The notes beneath the pieces were generated by a model, which saw only the letters and a program-made list of their open reading frames with translations, was not told the DNA's origin and searched no databases. The position numbers and the translations under genes were made by a program. This document shows positions 1 through 6,445 of a DNA stretch of 8,828 nt, one piece after another. Numbering within the stretch: the first letter of the stretch is position 1; every line of letters starts with the position of its first letter. Origin of the DNA: an uncultured Actinomycetes bacterium (GTDB lineage Bacteria > Actinomycetota > Actinomycetes > Nanopelagicales > Nanopelagicaceae); the NCBI GenBank assembly GCA_903921405.1, contig CAIXPV010000007.1:1-8828 (forward strand). Direction: 5' to 3'.

Positions 1-910
1 ACTGGGGAAGTGGACGGGCAGCTGGCCCGAAAATAACTTTTGCGCCGCGAGTTACATCAAAAGTTGATTGATGACATGGGCACAGAAGGTGTTTAGTCTG
101 CTGTTCATAGAGGGCAACTGCACAACCCATATGCGAACAGATCTTTGAAAAGGCGATGATTCCATCATGAGTCATCGCTAATTTTTCTGGAGTTAATTGA
201 AAATCTTCAGGACGAAGACGGATCAGAAGAACTGGATCCTTTGCAATGTCACTGAGCAATCGTTCTGCGCCTTCGGCTATGGCAGGCAGTGTTTGTACAA
301 CTGCACCGACTTCTAAATCTGAAGCCAAGATTGGGCGATTGCCAGGATCGGTGACTAAGCGAGTTCCAGCTTTCCAGCTTGTAGTCTCTAGAAGCTTCTT
401 AGGTAGCGGTCCCAAGTCGCGTAAAAGAAGAACTGGAGGAAGGGCAAAGAGGCCAAGTGAGAAACCAAGGGATCTCTTAATAAGTGTGCGTCGGCCAAGT
501 TTTACTCCCGCAGCGCCATCTTTAACCGTCTTAATTAACTCAGCGCGATCCTCATCGGAGGATCGAAACTCATGTCGGTGATTAATAACTTCAGTCTCAG
601 GCATAAGTTTCTTAGCCCAAAGAATCGCTCCCATTCCAAGAAAAAGAAGCGAAAATGCCATTCCAAGGCCAAGGCCAAGCTGCTGCGCATTTTGATTGCC
701 CATGACTGGAATAAAAATAAATACGTCGTTTGTAACAAAAACATACGAGTAAATAAGGAGCAGTGATGAAACTCCAGATAGGGTAAAAAGAATTGCAACT
801 TGTTGCTCTGCACGCTTTTCAGCCTTTGGATCAGTATCTGCATTTCGCAAGACGTGAGGTGCTACACCTGGATCTTGCATCGGTTCTATTTCCTTAGACA
901 CGTTACTCAT
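1..910 (-). CDS. qcrA: Cytochrome bc1 complex Rieske iron-sulfur subunit (partial, 3' end outside window)
   Basis: This is the [2Fe-2S] subunit of the menaquinol:cytochrome c oxidoreductase, passing electrons from quinol to the haems of QcrC. The first 303 residues are visible, and the C-terminus runs off the left edge. The Rieske cluster motifs are clear: C258-S-H260-M-G-C263 and C277-P-C279-H280. By family knowledge C258, H260, C277 and H280 hold the cluster, and C263 and C279 form the disulfide. A GPAARPLP stretch follows at about 295-302, as is usual. The long N-terminus has hydrophobic segments near 38-60, 78-100 and 147-164. This three-helix layout is typical of actinobacterial QcrA. 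A twin-arginine R140-R141 precedes the third helix, consistent with Tat-dependent placement of the cluster domain. The ATG overlaps the qcrC stop as ATGA (907-910), so translation is probably coupled. qcrB is expected downstream. Confidence 0.96.
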   Translation of the reverse strand, partial: MSNVSKEIEPMQDPGVAPHVLRNADTDPKAEKRAEQQVAILFTLSGVSSLLLIYSYVFVTNDVFIFIPVMGNQNAQQLGLGLGMAFSLLFLGMGAILWAKKLMPETEVINHRHEFRSSDEDRAELIKTVKDGAAGVKLGRRTLIKRSLGFSLGLFALPPVLLLRDLGPLPKKLLETTSWKAGTRLVTDPGNRPILASDLEVGAVVQTLPAIAEGAERLLSDIAKDPVLLIRLRPEDFQLTPEKLAMTHDGIIAFSKICSHMGCAVALYEQQTKHLLCPCHQSTFDVTRGAKVIFGPAARPLPQ

Positions 911-1698
911 CTCGCTTTCGTTGTTAACCAGACGGCAATACCAATGAGCAGTCCAAGACCAAGAACCCAGGCGAGAAGACCTTCGGTAACGGGTCCGATA
1001 CGACCCATAGTTGCCCCGCCCAGATTAGGTTCAGCCTCTGCAGATTTAATCCATTTAATCAATGAGAGTTTTTCAGCAGGGGTAATTGTTTTATCACTAA
1101 AAACTGGCATTGATTGTGGACCAGTTATTAGCGCCTCGTAAATATATTTTGGTTCTACGCCCATTAAAGTTGGCGCGTATTTTCCTTGAGTCAAAGCACC
1201 ACCTTGGCCAGCAAAGTTATGACACATTGCGCAGTTATTTCTAAATAGTTCGCCGCCTTCGGCAGTGTTTCCATCTCGCTCGTAATTTAATACTGCATCG
1301 GTTGGAATCGCTGGACCTTGAGCAAGTGAAGAAACATAGGCGACAAGGGCTGCAGTCTGCTCGGCGTTATAAACCGGCTTCTTACGCATTGCTTGAGTGC
1401 TCATGTCGGCCATAGGCATACGTCCAGTCCCGACTTGGAAATCAACCGAAGCCGCTCCAACACCTAAAAGAGATGGCGCAATTGCGCCGCCTTCGGCATT
1501 GAGACCATGGCATGAAGAGCAGCCCTTAAGAAAGATCTGCTTGCCTTCATCGATTGCTGCGGTGCGCGCCATAATTGTGGGCGAGCTCTTTACTGTTGCA
1601 CTTGCAACATTAAACGTAGTTCCTATGGCAAGAAGTGCTACAACTAAAAGGAATGGGCCAGCGGCCTTATGGCGGCGATATCTGGAAAGACGCTTCAC
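907..1698 (-). CDS. qcrC: Cytochrome bc1 complex di-haem cytochrome c subunit
   Basis: This is the membrane-anchored di-haem cytochrome c that carries electrons from the Rieske centre straight to the aa3 oxidase, replacing a soluble cytochrome c in actinobacteria. Its 263 residues have a basic N-terminus and a hydrophobic signal/anchor at about 13-34. Two cytochrome c domains follow, with haem motifs CSSCH (60-64) and CAMCH (156-160). Likely axial methionines are in RMPM (Met94 or Met96) and SMP (Met197). A C-terminal membrane helix lies at about 241-258, with a short basic tail. The start is GTG. An AAAGGGG Shine-Dalgarno-like run overlaps the ctaE stop, about 11 bases upstream of the start, which is slightly far. 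The gene lies 16 bases after ctaE and overlaps qcrA by 4 bases, so all three should be one transcript. Confidence 0.96.
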   Translation of the reverse strand: MKRLSRYRRHKAAGPFLLVVALLAIGTTFNVASATVKSSPTIMARTAAIDEGKQIFLKGCSSCHGLNAEGGAIAPSLLGVGAASVDFQVGTGRMPMADMSTQAMRKKPVYNAEQTAALVAYVSSLAQGPAIPTDAVLNYERDGNTAEGGELFRNNCAMCHNFAGQGGALTQGKYAPTLMGVEPKYIYEALITGPQSMPVFSDKTITPAEKLSLIKWIKSAEAEPNLGGATMGRIGPVTEGLLAWVLGLGLLIGIAVWLTTKAR

Positions 1699-1714
1699 GG
1701 TGTGGATTGCCCCT

Positions 1715-2344
1715 TTACTTAATTAGGTAGATCGCAGAAAAGAGCGCGATCCACACAACATCGACGAAGTGCCAATAATACGAAACAACGATTGCGGTAG
1801 TTGCTTGACCATGAGTGAACCGGCGGGCTTTAGCAACGCGCACAATCACAATAAGAAATGCAATCAGTCCGCCAGTTACGTGAAGGCCGTGAAAACCTGT
1901 TGCGATAAAGAAGACTGAGCCATAAGCAGTTGATGAAAGCGTAAGACCTTCATGCACAAGTGAGGCGTATTCATAAATCTGCCCGCCTACGAAAAATGCA
2001 CCCATCAGAAAGGTAAGAGAGAACCACTCGCGCATTCCCCATAAATTAATTTGGTAAATCTTGCCTGTTTTACGATTCTGAAAACGCTCAGCTGCAAAAA
2101 CACCAAACTGACATGTCACTGAAGACAGAACAAGAACAGTTGTGTTTAGTGCAGCAAAGGGAATATTCAAAAGATGATTTGACTCCAACCAGATAGCTGG
2201 ACCTTGCACGCCACGGGTAGTGAAATAGATGGCAAACAGGGCAGCGAAGAACATGAGCTCGCTGGAGAGCCACACGATTGTGCCAACGGCTACTGCGTTG
2301 GGGCGTGTGATTTTGTGGTGGGCCGTTACGGCTGCGCTAGACAT
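1715..2344 (-). CDS. ctaE: Cytochrome c oxidase subunit III (aa3-type)
   Basis: This is subunit III of the aa3-type terminal oxidase, an integral membrane subunit that stabilises proton uptake by subunit I. At 209 residues it has the normal length of the short five-helix actinobacterial form, with helices near 19-41, 60-80, 107-128, 141-168 and 184-207. Family landmarks include the glutamate in SSELMFF (E29), the GFHGLHV motif (H152, H155) and the C-terminal SYYWHFVDVVW signature (about 188-198). It is the first gene of a minus-strand operon with qcrC and qcrA, matching the mycobacterial ctaE-qcrCAB order. Subunits I and II (ctaD, ctaC) are not in the window. The ATG has no good ribosome-binding site. 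An AATAAT hexamer 7 bases upstream suggests a leaderless or nearly leaderless message. Confidence 0.96.
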   Translation of the reverse strand: MSSAAVTAHHKITRPNAVAVGTIVWLSSELMFFAALFAIYFTTRGVQGPAIWLESNHLLNIPFAALNTTVLVLSSVTCQFGVFAAERFQNRKTGKIYQINLWGMREWFSLTFLMGAFFVGGQIYEYASLVHEGLTLSSTAYGSVFFIATGFHGLHVTGGLIAFLIVIVRVAKARRFTHGQATTAIVVSYYWHFVDVVWIALFSAIYLIK

Positions 2345-2351
2345 GGCCGTG

Positions 2352-2380
2352 ATTATTCCCTAAAACAGGCGCTATGTCCT
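2352..2380 (-). promoter_or_regulatory. Candidate promoter of ctaE-qcrC-qcrA
   Basis: On the minus strand, AATAAT (2357-2352) lies 7 bases before the ctaE ATG and differs from TATAAT only at the first base. AGGACA (2380-2375) lies 17 bases further up and matches four of six bases of TTGACA. Transcription would start at or next to the ATG. This is inferred from spacing alone. Confidence 0.4.
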
Positions 2381-2459
2381 GCAGCAACGTTGATCGGTCG
2401 CACTTATGGAGCTGTATTGAGCATGAGACAGGTCACTACAAAAACACCTATCGAACGGC

Positions 2460-2489
2460 TTGGGTCTTTAGCCCTTAGACCTTTAGAAT
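2460..2489 (+). promoter_or_regulatory. Candidate leaderless promoter of the receiver-like gene
   Basis: TAGAAT (2484-2489) sits 7 bases before the ATG at 2497, the place of a -10 box for a transcript beginning on the start codon. TTGGGT (2460-2465) is a weak -35 candidate with an 18-base spacer. No Shine-Dalgarno sequence is present. Between the two boxes lies the inverted repeat GGTCT-N9-AGACC (2463-2467, 2477-2481), a possible operator. Confidence 0.5.
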
Positions 2490-2496
2490 TAGCGCC

Positions 2497-2910
2497 ATGA
2501 GCCAGAACATTGAAAAAAAGCAGATCCTGGTCTACTCCGATGATTCATCGGTCCGAGCATCAATCGTCGCCGCCCTTGGACGAAAGACAGCATCCGATGT
2601 AGCCGAACACGTTATTCATGAGTTTGCCACAGGAGCGGCTCTGCGCGCCTACGTTGATTCACATACCGACGTTGATCTATTTATTCTCGATGGGGAAGCA
2701 ACCCCTGAAGGCGGAATGGGAATCGCTCGACAGCTAAAAGATGAGGTTTTCAACTGCCCACCAGTTCTGCTCATCACAGGTCGCGTGCAGGATTCCTGGT
2801 TAGCCGCTTGGTCAATGGCTGAGGCTTCGGTAATTCACCCAATTGATCCATTTACGCTGGCACAGAGCGCAGCGCAATTGCTACGCAGGTCGCATCTGGC
2901 ATCTGCTTAA
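2497..2910 (+). CDS. Degenerate response-regulator receiver-like protein
   Basis: This is a 137-residue stand-alone protein that reads as a CheY-like receiver with no output domain. The acidic pair D15-D16 follows a first hydrophobic strand (ILVYSDD). A phosphoacceptor-like D65 closes strand three (LFILD). T94 ends strand four (VLLIT). Strand five reads VIHPIDP, where receivers normally have Lys-Pro, so the conserved lysine is replaced by H114. By family knowledge that lysine is needed for the usual phosphorylation-driven switch, so this may be a pseudo-receiver or use a different signal. No histidine kinase is nearby. It lies divergent from ctaE and 9 bases before trpD. Which of these it serves, if either, cannot be told from the sequence. 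Confidence 0.75.
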   Translation: MSQNIEKKQILVYSDDSSVRASIVAALGRKTASDVAEHVIHEFATGAALRAYVDSHTDVDLFILDGEATPEGGMGIARQLKDEVFNCPPVLLITGRVQDSWLAAWSMAEASVIHPIDPFTLAQSAAQLLRRSHLASA

Positions 2911-2913
2911 CTT
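2908..2913 (+). promoter_or_regulatory. Candidate -10 box for a leaderless trpD transcript
   Basis: TAACTT overlaps the TAA stop of the receiver-like gene and ends exactly 6 bases before the trpD ATG at 2920. No Shine-Dalgarno sequence precedes that ATG. The same TANNNT-N6-ATG spacing recurs at three other starts in this window. No convincing -35 box was identified. Confidence 0.4.
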
Positions 2914-2919
2914 GCTTGT

Positions 2920-3960
2920 ATGTCAGACCAGTTATGGAAGCTTCACTTATCAACATTAGAAAGCGGCTTAGATCTTCTGCCACATGATGTTCAGTGGTGC
3001 ATGCGCGAAATTCTGGAAGGCCGTGCCGAGACTGAGCGAATTAAAGAGTTTCTTCTTGCCCTGAAAGAAAAAGGCGAGACCTCCGACGAAGTCGGGGCAT
3101 TGATTTCGCAGATGTATGAACACTGTGCCCCAATAACTATCAAGGAACGTGCCGTCGATACCGTAGGCACGGGAGGCGATGGTGCGCACACAATCAATAT
3201 CTCAACTACCTCTGCAATTATCGCAGCAGCTGCAGGGGCCAAAGTCATCAAGCATGGCAACCGTGCAGCTTCATCGAAATCGGGTTCTGCGGATTTACTT
3301 GAAGCTTTGGGGGTTTGCATAACCTTAGATGGCAAAGGTGTTGAAAAAACATTTGCCGAGTTGGGTATCGGTTTTTGCTTTGCCCCGGTCTTTCATCCAG
3401 CCATGCGTTTTGCTGGCCCAGCACGTAAAGAGTTAGGCGTGCCAACGGTATTTAATATTTTGGGTCCACTTGCAAATCCTGCACGTCCTCAAGCTGCGGC
3501 CATTGGAGTTGCAAACGATCGGATGCATCTGGTTATGGCTCAAGTATTGGGTGATAGAGGCGTGGATGGCTTTGTTTTTAGAGGAGATGATGGCTTAGAT
3601 GAAATTACGTTGGCAACAACAACATCTGTTTTAACTATTGGAAATGGAGAGATTTCCAGTGACTTATTAGACCCGCTAGATTTTTCAATTCCAAGAGCTC
3701 CGATCTCTGATCTGGTTGGGGGAGATGCAACGGAAAATGCCCGAATCACCACCGCGATTTTTGCCGGGCAAAAAGGTGCGCCGAGAGATGCCGTGGTTCT
3801 TAATGCAGCTGCAGCCATTGCAGCCTTTGAAGGAGATTTTGATCTTGGACTGCATGAACGAATCGCAATCGGGGTGGCAAAAGCAACCCATGCGATTGAC
3901 TCGGGTGCGGCAACTTCTTTACTAGCGCGGTGGGCTGAACTTTCTCAGACTTTGTCGTAA
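2920..3960 (+). CDS. trpD: Anthranilate phosphoribosyltransferase
   Basis: TrpD joins anthranilate and phosphoribosyl pyrophosphate (PRPP) to give phosphoribosyl-anthranilate, the second dedicated step of tryptophan synthesis, in the cytoplasm. At 346 residues it is full length. The glycine-rich PRPP loop VGTGGDG is at about residues 82-88, followed by an INIST phosphate-contact region. The KHGNR and SSKSGSADLLEALG motifs come next. The family FNILGPLANPA and DGLDEI signatures appear further on. It stands apart from other trp genes, next to the ctaE-qcr operon, an arrangement known from mycobacteria. It follows the receiver-like gene by 9 bases with no ribosome-binding site but with a candidate -10 box, so it may be transcribed both by read-through and from its own leaderless promoter. 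Confidence 0.97.
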   Translation: MSDQLWKLHLSTLESGLDLLPHDVQWCMREILEGRAETERIKEFLLALKEKGETSDEVGALISQMYEHCAPITIKERAVDTVGTGGDGAHTINISTTSAIIAAAAGAKVIKHGNRAASSKSGSADLLEALGVCITLDGKGVEKTFAELGIGFCFAPVFHPAMRFAGPARKELGVPTVFNILGPLANPARPQAAAIGVANDRMHLVMAQVLGDRGVDGFVFRGDDGLDEITLATTTSVLTIGNGEISSDLLDPLDFSIPRAPISDLVGGDATENARITTAIFAGQKGAPRDAVVLNAAAAIAAFEGDFDLGLHERIAIGVAKATHAIDSGAATSLLARWAELSQTLS

Positions 3961-3963
3961 TCT
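3958..3963 (+). promoter_or_regulatory. Candidate -10 box for a leaderless hydrolase transcript
   Basis: TAATCT begins with the TAA stop codon of trpD and ends 6 bases before the hydrolase ATG at 3970. There is no Shine-Dalgarno sequence. This is the second case in the window where a stop codon doubles as the start of a TANNNT hexamer at this spacing. Confidence 0.4.
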
Positions 3964-3969
3964 TTTACT

Positions 3970-4740
3970 ATGGCAGTTGATACAGCACCCCCAGGTTGGA
4001 TGCAGGACTGGTCGGCATCTGGAAGCGGAAAAAATTCACGCATCGGAGTTTTATTGGTTCATGGCTTCACGGGTGCTCCTCCTTCGATGCGCCCATGGGG
4101 CGAATTCTTCTTATCAAAGGGTTACACGGTCCGAGTTCCACTCTTACCGGGGCATGGAACTAAACCTGAAGATCTCAACAATGTTAAGTGGCAAGAGTGG
4201 CCCACCAAAGTTCAGAGTGAATTAGAAGAGCTTCTTAAAGTCTGCGACCAGGTGTTTATGTGCGGATTATCTATGGGCGGTGGAACAACTTTATATATTG
4301 CTGAAAATAACAATGCTCGTTTGAGCGGAATCATTTTGGTTAATCCAATGATTCACGTACCTTTCATTTCAGCCCCAGTCGGCTATTTACTCTCACGTTT
4401 TCAAAAACTTCGCACCAGTGTTGGAAATGACATTAAGCGTCCTGGCATAACAGAGCATGGGTACGACGCACTGCCAACTAGAGGTATTCATCAGTTATTG
4501 ATGATGCTGCGAATTACGCGTAAGAACTTAGGAAAAATTACAATTCCAGTTCAACTTTTCCATAGCGTAGACGACCATACGTTGCCAGTGTCGAACACTG
4601 AGATAATTATGGCCGGACTTGGAAGCAGTGATAAGTCACGAATCGAACTTGTGAACTCATACCATGTTGCGACACTGGATTATGATCAAGAGTTAATCTT
4701 TCAGAACTCACTAACTTTCATACAATCACACTCGCAGTAA
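3970..4740 (+). CDS. Alpha/beta hydrolase, Est30-like carboxylesterase or monoacylglycerol lipase
   Basis: This is a 256-residue cytoplasmic serine hydrolase without a signal peptide. The oxyanion-hole motif HGFTG is at 31-35, the nucleophile elbow G-L-S101-M-G-G at 99-104, the acid probably D202 in SVDDHTLP, and the catalytic histidine H232 in SYHVATLDYD. Order, spacing and the short cap (about 127-185) resemble the Est30-type carboxylesterases of Bacillus and Geobacillus and related monoacylglycerol lipases. Likely substrates are short- or medium-chain esters or monoglycerides, but the exact substrate is not readable. The gene starts 9 bases after trpD and ends 12 bases before the small downstream gene. 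No metabolic link to tryptophan synthesis is evident, so this is probably co-transcription by compaction. Confidence 0.88.
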   Translation: MAVDTAPPGWMQDWSASGSGKNSRIGVLLVHGFTGAPPSMRPWGEFFLSKGYTVRVPLLPGHGTKPEDLNNVKWQEWPTKVQSELEELLKVCDQVFMCGLSMGGGTTLYIAENNNARLSGIILVNPMIHVPFISAPVGYLLSRFQKLRTSVGNDIKRPGITEHGYDALPTRGIHQLLMMLRITRKNLGKITIPVQLFHSVDDHTLPVSNTEIIMAGLGSSDKSRIELVNSYHVATLDYDQELIFQNSLTFIQSHSQ

Positions 4741-4752
4741 TAAGGTGCGTCA

Positions 4753-4947
4753 ATGACTAAATCTGGGCCACTACGTTGGATCAAAAAACTCCTTGCTGGA
4801 GATCGCGAAGAAAGATTAGACCCGCTGAATAACTCATTTCGCCGGCAACGTTTTGGGCAAGGGGCCTCCGGCGGCGTCAACGGAGTTTTAGGACGACGAC
4901 TTGGTAATTATGAAAATCCAACTCCACTGGATCAGGAAGAGCTCTAA
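4753..4947 (+). CDS. Uncharacterised 64-residue protein
   Basis: I do not recognise a family. A good Shine-Dalgarno AAGGTG (4742-4747) lies 5 bases before the ATG, unlike the leaderless-looking neighbours, which supports real translation as a downstream cistron of the hydrolase. The protein has a short amphipathic basic start (WIKKLLAGD, 9-17), a charged middle (REERLDPLNNSFRRQRF), a glycine-rich part (GQGASGGVNG) and an acidic end. There is no membrane helix, cysteine or obvious metal site. Its stop overlaps the stop of the convergent flavoprotein gene (4944-4947). Much of it looks flexible. Confidence 0.65.
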   Translation: MTKSGPLRWIKKLLAGDREERLDPLNNSFRRQRFGQGASGGVNGVLGRRLGNYENPTPLDQEEL

Positions 4948-6368
4948 CTTCCTAGCAAATATGCAACGGCTTCGCTGGCGCTCCAACCCGCTGGATATTG
5001 AATAAGTAACTCTTCTTCGCCCTCTAAATCCGATCCAAGGGTGAGTAGCGCAGGCTCTTCGTAACCGCTCACTCGAACCTGTGGCATTCCGATATTTGCC
5101 ATAAGCGCATTGCACAAACACTTTTTTCCTTGCGTGTCATCTTGGTCTCCACCTTTGAATGTAAATGTCTTATCTGGCTCGCCGGAACAGCGATAAGCGA
5201 TCTTGTGATTATCGCGCTCCACAACAGTGCGCAAGAACCCAAGGTCGCAGAGTTTGATACGAGATTCAAAAACAGTCGCATCTGAAATCGTGCCGGCTAT
5301 CTCGGCGTATTTAAATGGAAAAGTTGTCGGAGATCCTAAGGGATCGGTGATTACGCGCAGAGCGTGATCTGCAATACGAGCAAGGGTTTGCATCCGCAAC
5401 TCTTCGGTTAATCCAGAGTCCGTACTGAGGGCAAAAATTGAACCTGCTTGAACTCCAACTGCTCCAAGTTCCTGAGCCTGTTGTACTTTTTTTGGCGTCG
5501 CAAATCCACCAGCTAACCAAAATGGTAATCCGGTGGCTTTTACCTTTTCAATGTCTGCTTCATCTTTGGTTGAGAATTGCGATTGACCATCAGCGCCAAC
5601 AGGAGTGTTGCCTCGTGGAGGCGCATTGTGGCCACCGGCAGATGTTCCTTCGACTACAAAACCATCTGGGCGAACTTCTTCATCTCGATTCAAATATGCC
5701 GCTAGAGCATGCGATGAGATGATCGCTAAGAAGATGGGTTTGTTCAAAGGGGAGTTCTTCACCCCTTTGATAATGGATGGATCAAAGTCAAGGAAGTACT
5801 TCTCGGTTGCATGTTCAACGGTGATAGAGATTCTTGCCTTTTTGTGGTCCACTAACTCACGGATGATTCGAGGAATTTCACTAGGAATTCCTGCACCGAT
5901 AAGTATGTAATCCACATCGGCAAGCAAGGCACCGTAAATAGATGCAGGTGTAGCCATTTGAATCTTTTCTAGAAAATTGATTCCTACCTGACCATCGTGG
6001 CCTTCTTTAGCGAGCCACACTTCGACAAAGTTAGCTAGGACCAAGAACTGCGAGGCAAATACGCCTGGCTTTAAAGTAAGTTTGGGTGCTAATAAGTAAG
6101 GAGCATGAGCACTCTTGCCGCCATCAATAAAATAAAATCGCAACGCCTCGGCGGCTACGTCTGCATCAGGAAAGTGAGAGATTGCGCGTCGAACGGAGCC
6201 ATCACTATCTCCATCTTGTAGTCGGCGCGCTATGACTGCATCGATAGCAGTACCTGATACAACGCCTAGGGCGCCAGCTCGTGAAACGGCCTGAGCCATT
6301 TTCCACGATGAAACTGCGATGCCCATGCCTCCTTGGATCACCGTCGGAAAAGGGCGCGCAAAAGTCAT
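4944..6368 (-). CDS. Nitronate monooxygenase / 2-nitropropane dioxygenase-family flavoprotein
   Basis: This is a TIM-barrel FMN enzyme of 474 residues. The N-terminal IQGGMGI is at 11-17, the EGTSAGGH stretch carries the family's catalytic-type histidine (H247), and the FMN-phosphate loop LAGGFATP is near 285-292, followed by GAVGVQAGS. By family knowledge such enzymes oxidise nitronates or act as NAD(P)H-dependent flavin oxidoreductases, and the true substrate here is unknown. It is longer than classical NMO (about 320-380 residues). The C-terminal part has four cysteines, C374, C394, C417 and C419, in LCDLG, YRCSGE and CLCNAL contexts. The start is placed at 6368 because a TACTAT box lies 6 bases upstream and the barrel begins right after it. 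An upstream ATG at 6458 would overlap the divergent gene and adds 30 residues unlike the family. Confidence 0.85.
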   Translation of the reverse strand: MTFARPFPTVIQGGMGIAVSSWKMAQAVSRAGALGVVSGTAIDAVIARRLQDGDSDGSVRRAISHFPDADVAAEALRFYFIDGGKSAHAPYLLAPKLTLKPGVFASQFLVLANFVEVWLAKEGHDGQVGINFLEKIQMATPASIYGALLADVDYILIGAGIPSEIPRIIRELVDHKKARISITVEHATEKYFLDFDPSIIKGVKNSPLNKPIFLAIISSHALAAYLNRDEEVRPDGFVVEGTSAGGHNAPPRGNTPVGADGQSQFSTKDEADIEKVKATGLPFWLAGGFATPKKVQQAQELGAVGVQAGSIFALSTDSGLTEELRMQTLARIADHALRVITDPLGSPTTFPFKYAEIAGTISDATVFESRIKLCDLGFLRTVVERDNHKIAYRCSGEPDKTFTFKGGDQDDTQGKKCLCNALMANIGMPQVRVSGYEEPALLTLGSDLEGEEELLIQYPAGWSASEAVAYLLGS

Positions 6369-6374
6369 GCATGG

Positions 6375-6380
6375 ATAGTA
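6375..6380 (-). promoter_or_regulatory. Candidate -10 box of the flavoprotein gene
   Basis: On the minus strand TACTAT ends 6 bases before the ATG at 6368, so transcription would begin on or beside the start codon. No Shine-Dalgarno sequence or clear -35 box is present. This element is the main reason for choosing 6368 as the start. Confidence 0.5.
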
Positions 6381-6433
6381 AATGGGGGGAAAATCCGACT
6401 GACCAGTACAGCGAGAGATGACACTCATGCGGC

Positions 6434-6439
6434 TAATAT
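6434..6439 (+). promoter_or_regulatory. Candidate -10 box of the PAP2-family gene
   Basis: TAATAT ends 6 bases before the ATG at 6446, with no Shine-Dalgarno sequence. Together with the minus-strand TACTAT box at 6375-6380 it makes a compact divergent promoter pair within a 77-base spacer. Confidence 0.5.
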
Positions 6440-6445
6440 TTTGAT

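Noticed and set aside
246..581. Plus-strand open frame of 111 codons
   Set aside because: It lies fully antisense to qcrA, whose frame carries clear Rieske motifs. The peptide is rich in Ser/Arg with no recognisable domain.
535..843. Minus-strand open frame of 102 codons in another frame of the same strand
   Set aside because: It overlaps the N-terminal membrane region of qcrA, and its hydrophobicity is a frame-shifted echo of those helices.
2204..2500. Plus-strand open frame across the ctaE start and the divergent spacer
   Set aside because: The first half is antisense to ctaE and the rest is promoter region. It has no domain and would run over the start of the receiver-like gene.
2497..4947. 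Possible functional pathway joining receiver, TrpD, esterase and the small protein
   Set aside because: No shared substrate or partner motif is visible. Each gene after the first could have its own leaderless promoter or be co-transcribed by compaction, so a joint pathway is not supported.
4888..5121. Minus-strand 77-codon frame at the convergent junction
   Set aside because: It is a frame shadow of the flavoprotein C-terminus and of the antisense of the 64-residue gene.
5745..5769. Hairpin considered as an intrinsic terminator
   Set aside because: It lies inside a coding region and has no T-tract on either strand.
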